Part shown: positions 1 through 11,449 of the stretch, one piece after another
Position numbering within the stretch: position 1 is the first letter of the stretch
How the letters are laid out: every line of letters begins with the position of its first letter
Source: Adiantum capillus-veneris
Lineage: Eukaryota; Streptophyta; Polypodiopsida; Polypodiales; Pteridaceae
Assembly (NCBI GenBank): GCA_014529385.2
Contig: CM043953.1
Location: 113,703,049 to 113,765,048 of the forward strand
Reading direction: 5' to 3'
Length of the DNA stretch: 62,000 nucleotides
Notes under the pieces: model-generated
The model's input: only the letters and a program-made list of their open reading frames with translations
Databases searched by the model: none
Told to the model about the DNA's origin: nothing
Made by a program: the position numbers and the translations under genes

Positions 1-1640
1 GTAAAAATAGTGACGAACAAGAGCTAAGCCAAAAAAATCCAAGAAAGGAAAGAGTCCTCACCTGCATCCATTTAAACAAGACAACAACTATGTCAGCCTT
101 GAATGCCTTTTACGGGTGTCAACGTACTATATCAGGTGTTCTCTGTGTCGAGCTTACAACCTTTTTAACTTAAAACCATCAACCAAAGTAATCAAGAAGT
201 TTTGCCAAGTAAAAGGTGTGTTTTTGTTCTTTTAAAGTTCATTTTAAGGCTTGTAATAAAAAAGGTCATCACTACTTTAAGATACAGGCAAATTATTGTA
301 GTTTTTATAGGTACGGTAATTATATAGCCCGAGTTTAAGACCTTACATAGCTTATTAACATACATATCATTCTGATCGGAAAGCCAACACCCCTTCTGAT
401 CCAAGTGTTTTATTCCCAATTTCAAGCCCAAATTATTTTGTACCTTTTCATCAGGTCTACCATACTGTACAAACTTTCAGACCCACAAAAAAATTAGTCC
501 ACAAAATTATCAATATCGAGCCAATGATCACAATTTCATTCTTACCTACTCTCTTAGTTTTTCAAAAAAACCAAAACTTAACTAAGTAGCCCTTTCCTCT
601 GTATTAGATAAGACTCACTATGCATTATATGTGAGAACAAAAAATGTAATTTTCAGCTTGTTCAACCAAAAAACTAGCCTATAGGCCTTTCAAAAACAAG
701 CCCAAGTGTTCATAAACCCCCTTTTAAAAAGAAAAACCTTTAGTATGTGGTACCTTAACCAATCCAATGTCAAATGTCCAGTACGATCAAACCAGCGATA
801 CCATAGTATGCAAACAACCCAACAAGAAACATATAATGCAACTAGAACCATTTGGGATGGTTATACAATGTTGCCAACACACCATACCTCAAAAAATCAG
901 CGCAAATTTCCATTGTCTTGCCTAAAACCACAAGCGGTATATCATACTTATCCCTCCCCTTTTCTTACACAAACTCGGGCTGCATTATTTTCAGAAACAA
1001 ATGGTATCAAGATAGTTAAGCAAAGCCCAAAAAAATTAAAAAAACCTCGGTTACCTTACACAACAGAAAAAACCATTAGATGTTGGCAATTGTCAAGCCG
1101 AGAACAAGCCCAAGGTGTCCTTTAAGCCGTTAACAAACCACAATCCCATTGCCTGGAGTAAAACATATGTAGTAACAGTACCCTATACATTATGTAACAA
1201 ACAAAAAAAAACAATTGTTGAGTAAAATGCGACCCAACCAGGCTGGTGACCTAACCAATACAACAAGATGCCAAGCCCTTCATTCTAAAACAAAGATAAC
1301 AATAATTTTGTAACAATCTAGCTTTGCGTAAACCATCGTAGTGCAATTATCACCAACCATTTAAATGATAAAAAATAATTTTAATAAAGCAATAACCATG
1401 CATGTTCTGGTAGGGTACCAACCTGAGAAGCACCCTCGTGTTCCACTACTTCCATAGCTACTCAACAAGCAGCCGATCAAAGAAAGCCCTCAAAACAAAC
1501 TTTCTTTCACATACACACACAATACACAACAGACAAGGTTAAGTGAGGGACATAGAGCAACTCTCACCTTGTGTATATAGGGATATATGCATTGAGTAGA
1601 ACAAGCACAAAAAATCCATATCCTATCTGCTCATCAATGC
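1..1640. other. no supported gene
   Basis: This stretch is AT-rich and holds only short open frames with no recognisable motif. A 139-codon open frame at 706-1125 has no retroelement signature, no homologue elsewhere in the window and a composition expected of low-complexity AT-rich DNA, so I do not call it. Short phrases such as caagcccaa recur at about 421, 700 and 1100, which hints at an old decayed repeat, but no boundary can be drawn. Confidence 0.5.
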
Positions 1641-1760
1641 ATCCAAATCACGAGGTTTAGCAAGCGGTAGCCACCATTCTTACACCAGTGAGTGGGGGGA
1701 GGAGCCCTATACATAGATGGTTCACATGCATAGAGAGAACCATTTTGTTGATCGACAAAG

Positions 1761-2733
1761 GTGCACAGATTGATGGAAAGAGTGGGGCATGATGCAGAGA
1801 GTGGGGTGTCAATGAAAATAAATATTGACTTCAGTGAGCCTTTAGAGATTCTTGGTATGGCAAAAAAGGAGCTTGTCATGAACTCAGATGTAGATGTTGT
1901 AGAGGTGGAGCCAAAACCTTCTGCAATTCGAAAGGACAGCAGAAGTCAAGAGGACAATGCAACCCCTAATGTTCCTCTACTCAATTCACTAAAGGGGAAA
2001 GTGGATTTTTCATCAAGCATTGTCTATGGGCCACCTACAAAGCATAGCACAAAAGACAAGATGAAAAAAGAGACAGCTATTGTGGAAGAACCTATAGTCG
2101 TCAAACGAAGGCTGTTTGAATTTGCAATATCTGTAGGAGCTGATGAGAAATTTTATAAGGTATCTAAAATGTTTAATGTCAGCTTTAGTTTTGATTATCT
2201 TCTCGCTAAGCACACTGATTTCTTAAAGACTGAAAGAGAGAGTTTTGAGCTGGAGGTGCAAAAGGGCAAGGTTAGTCTCGATGACAAGGTGGTTGTTGAC
2301 TCCAAAGATTGTGATCCCGAAGTAGGTTCATACAGAAAATACAATCGATTGCCATTGTCATGCAGACCCTTGTGGTGCCCTATTAACAAAAAGGAGTGCA
2401 AGCTTATCCAGGAGTCCTTTGGCTTTCTCTTCTATCTGAATATACTACATGCTAGTCTGATGTAAAAGCTTGATGAAATCATGTAGGAACAAAATCTACC
2501 TCTAGATGAACAAGAGGACGATGATAAGGACTACAATGAAGCGGAAGAGATAGAGGAGGCCATTAACTTTGAGCCTAAAGCAGAGGTTGAACATTGCAAA
2601 ATGATGTCTATGAAATCATTAGAAATCAAGCTACCCTTGGATGTGACTAGATTCAATGAGAAACAAGCTGAGTTGATGCTTCCTGGTATGCTAGAATTTA
2701 GATTTGGCAACACCAATATACATTTTCCTCCAT
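1761..2733 (+). pseudogene. coding relic of unknown family
   Basis: One reading frame runs through the whole interval, broken only by a TAA at 2463-2465 and a TAG shortly after it, so it was probably coding until recently on the scale of its surroundings. The product is acidic and charged. It has a central part with the phrase LFEFAISVGADEKFYKV, a run DEQEDDDKDYNEAEE, and an end reading NTNIHFPP before a stop. I do not recognise the family. The charged linker style resembles the segment next to protease in some plant Gypsy polyproteins, but no zinc knuckle, DSG or RT motif is visible. It ends within about 10 bp of the convergent relic on the other strand. Confidence 0.4.
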
Positions 2734-3190
2734 GACATTCAAAGTATTTTTAGTCTAATGGAAGACTTTGCACTAGGAACCCTCTCCAAATCCCACAAGG
2801 AGAGGAGTGGCTTTGTCTGCTAACTTCTCCATAATTCTAAAAAGAGCATGCATTGTACAAATGTGGACATTAACAAGTCAAATTGCCAAATTCAGGCGAA
2901 AGGTAGGGTCTTCTTTGTGTGGAGTAGGAGCCTTTCTCTACCACTTTGGGTCCATCACCTTTACAGACTCCATGTAGAATAGACATGGAGATTTTGCCAT
3001 TGCACCCATTCCACAATTATACATACACTTTAGTGTTTTGAGATCACCTGCAAGATGCCATTCTACTTGAAAATCTCCCCTTCCATCCACAAACAACACC
3101 TTTTCTCGATTCATTTGCCCATCAATTTATGTCAACAATGGGGGTTTGATTGAATACCCAAAACAAAATATCATGGTTATCTTTCTTTAC

Positions 3191-3265
3191 CTGAAAGATT
3201 CAACCTGACGTGACATGAAATGAAATGTGTTATTTTAATAAAAGGGTTGTAAGAAAATGAATTAC
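3191..3265 (-). other. putative intron in relic
   Basis: On the minus strand the exon ends GAG and is followed by GTAATT. The acceptor, 75 bp on, reads TTTCAG before GTAAAG. Splicing joins GAFE to VKKDNHDILFW in one frame, whereas reading through meets a stop. The length is typical of short plant introns. Confidence 0.5.
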
Positions 3266-3888
3266 CTCAAAAGCACCCAGCCACCATATGTGCGTTTTCG
3301 ATTGATCACAAAAGTATAAAGGATTGTTGGTAGGAAATTTTGAAAGTGCCCTATTCATCAATGTCATTGTCACTCTCTCTAGCTTCTTCTCTTTTAGAAT
3401 CTCACAATCATCTAGCTTCAAGACAAAATTTAGTGCACCGTGAGTCTCTTCAAATGTGACATTGTAGAACTCTATCATTCTGGTCTACAGCATAGTAAGG
3501 TCCATGAAGATATTGTTGTGTGCATCATAAGTTGTAGATGTTCCTTGGCCTTTGTAAGTACTTTGACTATGAAAGGGACAACCAAGGAAGTCATTCTGTG
3601 CGTTGTTGAGTGAAGTCTCTCTCTTCAATCACTTGATGTTGTTGGTAGTAGCTTGGATTTTATTCCCTTCTTCACAAATATACAGGAGACAGACTGTTGA
3701 ATAGTTGAATACCCTCTCTTGCTCATGCACTGCGTTCTGAGAAATAAATTGGTCCACAACATCCCTCTACAAAACCTTAAACTTCTTGTCATGGATTATA
3801 TCTTCTGCAAGGCTACTACTTATCAAAGGCTTCAACTGCTTCCCTACATTGGCTGTAGGATCAATGGTTTCCTTGTCTAGATAGATAG

Positions 3889-4041
3889 CTTGTTGACAAA
3901 GAAAGCAATACATAAGTCAAATCAATACATTGATTAGTATGTCAGAAACCATAAATAAGTTGTACCAATACATTGATTAGCATGTCTACAGAGAAGCGAT
4001 ACATAAGTTAAATCAATATATAGAAAGATTGAGCTCCTCAC
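3889..4041 (-). other. putative intron in relic
   Basis: The minus-strand donor is GAG followed by GTGAGG. A candidate acceptor, CAACAAG, lies 153 bp on and leads into an open block beginning near AIYLDKET. The intervening DNA is AT-rich. The donor is strong; the acceptor choice is less certain. Confidence 0.35.
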
Positions 4042-4987
4042 CTCAATACTTGGATTCTCTTTTTCAGGCCACCAGATCCAACCTTCAAGGTTTCAAGATT
4101 TCGTAGTTTCTTCTTTTTCACACAAGCACCCAAGCTCATAACTTTCTTTGGTAACCTTTGCACCTTTTCTCGTAGGACCTGTAATTCATCTATGTGCTAC
4201 AATATGGTTTCAGGTCATTACAATGCAAATCAAAGAGTCTAGTATCTCCTTTGCTTGAGCATGAAGCATGCCTCTATGATTTTTAGCTTGGCTAGTTAAG
4301 GCTTTTCAATATCCAAGCAACCCATTCTCTGCATCAGTAGCAAAGGCCAATAGACTAGTAGGATTTGTAAATGCAAAAGATGCATTAGTCTTAGGATTAA
4401 GAGGATAGAGGGAACCATGTGTCCAAATGTCTACATGTTGTGCTCCCTCTACTCTGAGTCTCTCTTTTCTTGCTTTTCAGACTTGTGTATTGGTTTTTAT
4501 TTGCTTACATAGAGGCACATATTGTGGTTCCAAGTCAATGTGTAGATGGTATTTAGGACGTTTGGTGAGGAGGTTTGAGGTGTGGAGGATAGGGTCATTA
4601 GTTCTTAGTGCAAGGAAGACGAGAAAGCCATTGTAGCTCAGTGCTAGAGGGCCATTGCAGCTCAATGCAAGAAATGTTGAAACTCCTTGCAAGATGACGA
4701 GGTGCATTAAATGTAACAAAAAATAGACCCCTCAATCATCACGACCTTTATGACTATGTTGAAAGAATCCACTTGGAAGTACACTTTTTGAACGGTTGCT
4801 TGAGGACCACTTTTCTTTTACCACACCTATTTTCTAGAGAGAGAATGCCAAAAAAAAAACTTGGAAGGCCCTCCAAATGACCTCCAAAATTTCCTAATGA
4901 AGCCCATGTTCGGTAGCTGTCTCCATCCAACATAACCTCAGTAGAAAACATCTGTGTTTGGAATGAGCTGTTCTAACACCTATTCCA

Positions 4988-6341
4988 TGTTGGAGTGTTA
5001 GAGTTAATTAGATCAGATCAAGCAAGCAGATCCTACCTAATTTAGTTCACAAACGTACATATGTCATGTGCATGGAGATGGCACACTCGTTTCGCCTAGA
5101 AAGTTCAATGCGAATTGTCTCGGCCAAAAATAGCAAGTTTTATGCACAATCGTAAACGATGCATCTAAAGTCCTTGCCAAGTGTAACAATGAGGTTTAGC
5201 ATGTCATTTGAGCCCAAGGATATTTTTCCACAATTTTAGGGATTTTTTTCCAATTTATTTGGACTTTTCATGGGAAAGAAACGGCATTTTGGGCTAAATA
5301 TGGCCAAAAATGTCAAAAATGACCCAAAAATAGTCAAAATGGTTAGAAATAGCTCAAAATGCCAAATCACTCATGCTATCATGACTTTGAAAGCTGGAGG
5401 AACATTTTAGAAGGAGGATAAGAGCTCATTTAGCCTCCTAATGAAGGGATACATAGTCGGCTTCTATGGTGTACTAGTGCAGTCTTGTGATGTTTCCATG
5501 CATGTTTGTGAGGCCACCAACTAGAGTTTCCCCTATTCAAATGATCACTTGGGCTTGTCTAATGAATTTATGAAGCTTTCATGAACTGGATATAACAATG
5601 AATTGAAGCGTTAATTTAGGGTTTTTATCAGGGCGAAAGAGCACTTCATCTATGCAATTGGGACTGAGGCTACACCAAATCTTCACACACACAAGAATTT
5701 TGAGTTTTTCTTTGTTATTTTTTAAAGGGAACCTTTCATGGCTTGATTTTTGTCTTTTTGAGTGTGTCTTTAGATTCAAATCTTCTATGACTCGCTTGAT
5801 GTTCTTGCAAATCCTCACAGTCAAAGGCCCGACGCATTTCTTGTTACATTGCACACTTCACGACAATGTCTACGATCCTAATCATTAGTTTTGAGTGCTT
5901 AAATCACTATTTTTTGATGTTTTGACCATAGGTGAGTGTTATTAGATCTTGAAGCGACCTATTTGGTCTGTTTAGTTGCATTTTTTTTTTACATGGACCA
6001 TGATAGATTGGGATTTTGGTACCTTGTTGGATGACCACCAGATTTTGTAGATTAGTGACCTAATACAACTTCTCTTTAAGTATCATGGCAATCCAAGTTT
6101 GTTTAGTCGACAAAATGATGTGATGGCCGAGAGTGGTGAGATAAGACATTGGCAGATTTTCCAATTTAGAAGTGGTGATTTTCTTTTGAGTTGACGCGTT
6201 TGCTTGTTAAATTCACTTCTTGAGGATTGACAACCTCAAAGATTCTTTGTGCCGCATCCGAGTCACTTCCCTGAGTATTGACATATTATGTTAGTGCGAG
6301 ATAGTTATGCTATAGATGTGCATCACGACGACCTGCTAACA
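4988..6341 (+). repeat. presumed 5' LTR of element A (start uncertain)
   Basis: The right end is well defined. The sequence ends GCTAACA at 6341 and is followed at once by a primer-site-like TTGGTGCCATTG. The last 130 bp (6212-6341) recur at 35841-35966, with similarity stopping at the same base, as expected of an LTR end. The left end is a guess at a TGTTGG near 4988; no second copy fixes it. Within it, 5280-5370 is a local repeat of phrases such as caaaaatg. No long gene is present between 4951 and 6341. Confidence 0.4.
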
Positions 6342-6342
6342 T

Positions 6343-6354
6343 TGGTGCCATTGA
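6343..6354 (+). other. primer binding site of element A
   Basis: TGGTGCCATTGA begins two bases after the LTR end. Reverse transcription of LTR elements starts from a tRNA whose 3' CCA pairs with such a TGG. I cannot name the tRNA by eye. Confidence 0.45.
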
Positions 6355-6883
6355 TAGAGAATGATCCTAGATGGTGAGTGATCGTGTGCATATTTTTAGG
6401 GGGTTTTTTTCAAAGATTGGGCTTTCCATTCGATTGACACTAGTAGAAAAGTAGTTAAACGGGGGTTTAGTACTTGAGAGAGTCTAGAAGACCGGGACTT
6501 GCTAGATCTATTCTCGAGAGGTAAAGAGAGTTGTGAGTGAGATAGCCAAAAGTATTTTATTCACTGATTTTCTCATTACTTTTAGAGTGTTGTACAGTTT
6601 CCCGTTCTGACTTCAATTTGCATTGTTTTGTTTGTTTTTGTTCTTGGATTCATTTCAATACATAGGAGGAGCGTAAGTAGAAACTACCACCATCAAATTG
6701 GGATGAAAAAAGATCAGGGCAAAAACTATTGAAAATCATATTTCCATAAACAAGATTATAACTTTAAGAAATTGAATGGTAGAGACCTAAAAACTGATCT
6801 CAAACCAAAAATTTTGTGCTCAAGGGCTTCAACAAACTCAGCAAAAGCAAACTAATAAGTTTCAATAGAATCTGTTGAGGAAC

Positions 6884-8378
6884 ATGGATCGCGATCCATC
6901 TACCTCAAAGGCCATTTTTGCAGGAGAGTTGTCATTGATACTCTGTATCAGTAGAATATTTCTCTGAGAAAGTTTGGTTGCAAGAAAATTTCAAAAATAA
7001 CATTAAAATTGGCTGATAGAGTAAAAACCACAGTAACAAGGATTCAAACACAAATTTGTGAATATCTTGAGATTCTAAGATTTAAGTCACAAAAAGTGGA
7101 ACAATTAGAGAAAATCACTGTTTAGCAACTATAAAAATTGCAAATTTGTCTGTGTACCCTTGAGATGGAATGTACCCTTGAGAAGGAGTCAAGTAGAATT
7201 GATACCATATGACTAATACTGCTTTCAAGCAATTCAAACCAAAGTTTGAGATCATAATGAGGTCAAGAACACACTGAAATCAAGGAAATTGTGGAAAATT
7301 AGCAAAAGCTAGTCCAGTTGACCCCAATTTGGGAAAAGTCAACTTTTTGTGATCCAAATTCAAAAAGTTTTGGAGAATAGCTTCAAAATAACATAAACAA
7401 GCTAACCAAGTTTCATGCCAAGATGAGGTCAAACATGGATCGCATTCCATGTACCTCATCATAATTTTTGGCTGAGATTTGAAAAATAGGAAGCTGAGAC
7501 TTAGATAAACACTTTTCCCGAAAGAGACATTTTCAAAAAAGTTGAAAAAGTAGTCAAAAGAGTCAAAAATTAAAGATGGCGCTAAAACAAATTAAGTAAT
7601 TCACTTTTGGCTGACCAAAACTTGTCCAAATTCCAAAAGATTTGAGGATAGCCTAGATATACCTTAATCTATAAGTGGTTCAATTTTGGGCTCAAAAGCT
7701 CTCCAAACATAGATCGCGGTCCATGTACATTTCCCAACTTTGGAGCCAAAACCTAGCCACTTTGATCTACATGCTATTTATAGCCTAACCCCAATGTTTC
7801 ATCTCATTTGGATATCAAAACCCAAATCAAAATTAAAATAGTCCAAGTACTCTATGAAATTACAAAAGTTGACTTAATTTCCAATCCAAAGGTCTAAACC
7901 CAAAATGTTTGATACCATAGCATCATCTAGTAATCATGTTGATCCTAATGGTATCAAAAAACCTCAATTTGGCCTCCAAACATGGATCGCAATCTATGTA
8001 CCCATGGTGATAGCTTGACCTAAAATTTTCCCATACTATAGTGCATATGTTAGCAAACATATCCCCAATTCCAACTTTGAAAAAAAAATTGGGACAAAAG
8101 GGATCAAAATAGAAAACAGTAGACACAAAACGTAGATCAAACCTAGGGTTTGGCATTTGACCTATCAAAACAATTCCAAATTCAAAAAGATATGAGATAT
8201 AGCTTGTAGACATAGAGTGTAACAATATCTTGAGAGATCAAGTCCAAATGTGTTGGAACATGGATCATGATCCATGTCCCCCAACCTCAAAAATTGGTGA
8301 ATATTGATACAAAGCCTATAGAGCACCTTGTCTAGCTACTATCAAAAATCTGACAGGGGGTCATCGATTGTGATCCAT
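6884..8378. repeat. array of ~275-bp repeats with a 16-20 bp palindrome
   Basis: A near-palindrome with consensus ATGGATCGCGATCCAT occurs at 6884, 7435, 7709, 7982, 8260 and 8363. The spacings are 551, 274, 273, 278 and 103 bp, that is, one unit of about 275 bp, one double unit and one short unit. The copy at 6884 is a perfect 16-bp palindrome; the copy at 8258-8277 is a perfect 20-bp one. The units also share weaker sequence, for example ccaaattcaaaaag and an atagc phrase 60-100 bp before each palindrome. They lie between the primer site and gag, in no open frame. Confidence 0.8.
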
Positions 8379-8763
8379 GTATCTCTTCATAGTGGGGGTA
8401 TTTGACTAGATGGGCCTATAGATTTACTTAAGAACATCTTATATCTCAAGTTTGAGCTAAAAATACCATTTGAAGATCAATTGAGACAGTTTTGAGTGCT
8501 TTTTCAAGTGTAGTTCACCAAAATTGCTCTATGTTTTGCTACACAAGTCCAAATTGATTCATATAAAGCCAAGATAAGAGCTTGTGAGAAATAGGACTTT
8601 TAGGGTACCCAAAACCAGTTTCCATATACCAAAGGGTCACAAAGGCCCAACTTCTAAGAGACCTGACCAGAGATAACTGACTAGAGATAAAAAGGGATAA
8701 GGTTCACTAAGCCTAAGTGGGCTTGTCAAAGACTATCTTGAGAGTATTGAGTGAGCCATAACC

Positions 8764-10475
8764 ATGACAAATCATCCACCACCAGGGATTTCTATTCAAC
8801 TCAAAGATATGAAAATTGCAAGAAATATTGGGACACCTTTGAGAATGGGACTAAGAGAAACTATGGAGACATATCAAACATACAACACCACACTTCAAGG
8901 CATGGATCATGGATCCTTTCCAAGTTATTATACACAAGGTCCTCATTGGGAACCATGCCATCCATTATACACCTCAACTCAAATGCATGTGCCAAGAAAT
9001 ATGAGAGCGGAAATTGATGAAGACCTAGAGGAGAGGCATCCACTGATCAATGAACCCAATGTGAGATTCATTAACCAATGAATCCATGAGAGTTCTAATA
9101 GATATGCTCATGAGGGCTTGTATAGGTTCACAAATGGGAATCAACATAGCTTCTACAAGTGTGTAGAACCCAATGCTAGAGAGTTGCAGACTATAAGAAC
9201 CTCTATGCATTCACGTTTATAGATTCCCAAGGAGTGCAAGTTTTGATGGTAGATAAGTATGGATGAAGTACAAACTTTGATCCATGACCTAGAAATATAT
9301 ACATACAAGGGTACTCCAATCTCTACGTACTTTCAGCTAAGTATGAGTGCATCAGTGATCTTTGAGACTAAAACATTCAAACGTAGATTTCCAAAAATGA
9401 TGCTAGAGCATCCACTAGAATTTTCTCTAACCCAAGAAGAGAGAGCGAGAGATGTCTTTGCAAGAGACCAAATTGGTCAGATTGGTAACTAAACTACAAC
9501 AAATGAGACCATCTCAAGTGGCCAAATGTGTCAAGACAAACTACAATGGATCAAGAGATCCATATGCTCATGTTTCACTCTTCAAACAAGTTTTGAGAGT
9601 TGAACAGATTGCGGATTTCCACACCCACTACAAGGGATTTGGGCTGACATTGAAAGGAACGTCTTTGACATGGTTCCAACCTTTGAGCAGTAGAGATTTT
9701 CCAAACATAGAGCAACTCTTGCAAGAATTTGTAGAGGAGTTCTCTAAAAGGGGGATCGAGCACAATAAATGTGTCCCAAATCTACTTTCAAACAAAGAGA
9801 GAACAAAAAGGTGAAGGAAGCATTGCTTCAATTCAAACAATATCTTGATAGATGTTGTGCATGAGAGTTACTGCAAGAGACTATCAATTCTCTTCATAGA
9901 GGGCTTGAAGAACAAGACTCTCAAGAAGGATCTACACTTAAAAGGATGTACCACCTTTGAGCAAGTCACAAAAGAAGCTTTGTAATGTGTGGACAACTAC
10001 AAAGCTTATGATGAGATTACAAAGGATGTGGAAACTATGACAAGCACTGTCTCCTCGTCTTTTAGTGAAACTAACATGATACGAGTTTCTCAACCTCAAT
10101 CAATGCCCAATCTAGATGAGCTAGCAAAATAAGTAGCATGACATTTGATCCTAGATTCTGGCCGGCACTATGTGCATGAGAAACCATACAAACCTCAAGC
10201 AGGGAATTAATTGCCACCTCCAAGATTTCCAATGGCTCAAAATAGAATTATGCGAGGCGCTGAGAGATTTCAAATATCCTATGTGCCACAATCCATTAGA
10301 AATCTTTATTCCTTAGATGAGAACACCTTAATGCTCATAGCCAATCAAGAGTATGGGTCAAAAACCGTTCTTACTCAGAACGAACAACCATTAGTTGCAC
10401 CACCAACTACGCAACAAGTAGGGCCATGCTCTTAGTGTGGAGTCAATCATTGGGCAAGAAATTGTCTTCATTAGG
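8764..10475 (+). pseudogene. gag: gag of element A (decayed)
   Basis: Gag is the structural protein that packages element RNA. The coding is spread over at least three frames. 8764-9081 begins the product. Around 9160-9260 lies a segment reading LYAFTFIDSQGVQ and VDKYG that recurs in element B. 9452-9814 holds the Gypsy gag core (SRDPYAHVSLFKQVLRVEQI, then LTLKGTSLTWFQPL). Near 10427-10465 there is a zinc knuckle, Cys-x2-Cys-x3-His-x4-Cys, with a stop codon inside and one residue fewer than usual before the His. Several stops and frameshifts make it non-functional. The start is chosen by content; the true N-terminus is not certain. Confidence 0.65.
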
Positions 10476-10734
10476 CAAAGAACGTAGAGATATTTGGATA
10501 TTTTTTAGAATGTGATATTTCACACCTCATTTCTAATTTTCCAAAACACCCAAACAATAAGGAGAAAGCAACAACAAACATTGCATAAGTGTTACCTTAT
10601 ATAAGCGAACCTCAAGTAGAATCCATGGTTCCTTTAAATGCGATGACTAGAGCTCAACCTCCAAAAGTTGCCAAAGAAAAAGAAAAACATAAACTACTTG
10701 TTCAAACAAAAATTTAGAGCTTATGAGTGCATAC

Positions 10735-11116
10735 TCAAAGAAAATAATGGAAGGCTAAATGAGAAAAAATGAAAGAAAAAAGGTTGAAAGAGAAAGATGC
10801 CTTAGAAACCGAGCTGCAATCAACCAGAAAGGAGCTAAAACAAGAAAAGGAAAACAAAGAACAAATGGAAGGAGCAATGTCATCGAAAATATCATCAAGA
10901 GGTTCAGTTTTGATGGAGAAAGTCATAAAAACTTTGAAGGCTCTATTACAAGCCTATAAGGCAAGATTGAAAACAAATCAGAAATTGAAACAAAGATGGA
11001 TTACTTATGTGCATCCTAAGGTTGAACAAAAGAGACTAGAAATGTGCAAACCGCTCATAGAGACAGCTCAAGCAGCTTCTACAATTGAAGCTACGCTTGG
11101 TCAACGACCTACATAA
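10735..11116 (+). pseudogene. coiled-coil segment of element A
   Basis: A Lys/Glu/Gln-rich frame reads KEKRLKEKDALETELQ onward and is very likely a coiled coil. Its second half (ALLQAYKARLKTNQKLKQRW, then YVHPKVEQKRLEMCKPLIE) matches a segment of element B at 24890-25020 (LQAYEARLKSNQ, then YLHPEIETKQMEMCKRLIEMAQ). The pairing shows that A and B belong to one lineage and that this segment lies between Gag and protease. Its role is unknown; oligomerisation is the obvious guess. Confidence 0.6.
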
Positions 11117-11449
11117 TTACAAGATATCAGCCCAATTGTATGCATTCCATATTGAGGACACTGAATGATAGAAGTGCTTAGAGAAATATTTCAACCTACA
11201 AATACTCTATGGAACCTCCACATGCATCCATTCATGGAATGAGGCATGGTCAGCTGCAATACCAGAAAGAGAGAAGAACACTAACAATTACATTGAGCAA
11301 AACATACCGTTTTTTATTTTGCACAAAACAAAACAAATGACACTACTTGTCTATAGAATATCCAAACTCCTAACATTTACTCGATAAGAAGAGGCCACTA
11401 CTTGAAGAATATAAGTTTTATTTTGCAGAGCAAGATCAACACACGCCAA

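Larger units (their letters stand above)
2740..4951 (-). pseudogene. intron-bearing coding relic, unknown family
   Basis: Read on the minus strand, several blocks keep protein-like sequence and are separated by sequences with good splice signals, unlike any retroelement here. In order: a block near 4720-4330 (LYPLNPKTNASFAFTNPTSL); a charged block near 4200-4042; a block near 3888-3600 (GKQLKPLISSSLAEDII); a block 3478-3266 (TRMIEFYNVTFEETHGALN to WWLGAFE); and a block 3190-2990 (KKDNHDILFWVFNQTPIVD, then EWHLAGDLKTLKCMYNCGMG and KSPCLFY). Two introns of 153 and 75 bp join the blocks in frame. Stops and at least one frameshift show it is dead. I do not recognise the family. A host pseudogene or a DNA-transposon-derived gene are both possible, and the ends are uncertain. 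Confidence 0.45.
6212..11400 (+). mobile_element. Ty3/Gypsy-like element A, 5' part
   Basis: Order on the plus strand: LTR end, primer site, a leader of about 500 bp with no gene, a palindrome-bearing repeat array (6884-8378), gag (8764-10440) and a coiled-coil segment (10735-11116). There is no protease, RT or integrase of this element before the minus-strand fragment D begins. The related element B further right carries the same N-terminal and coiled-coil segments plus pol, so A is probably a truncated member of the same lineage. The right boundary, somewhere at 11120-11450, is not resolved. Confidence 0.55.

Noticed and set aside
706-1125. 139-codon plus-strand open frame
   Set aside because: No motif, no homologue in the window, composition of AT-rich noncoding DNA; an open frame of this length is expected by chance here.
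6884-8378. CRISPR-like array
   Set aside because: Repeats are spaced about 275 bp apart with related, not unique, sequence between them, inside a plant retroelement leader; this is a diverged tandem repeat.
8901-8916. Another palindrome copy (catggatcatggatcc) about 539 bp, twice the period, after the last one in A
   Set aside because: It lies in the gag frame and is only a partial match; it may be chance, so it is not counted in the array.
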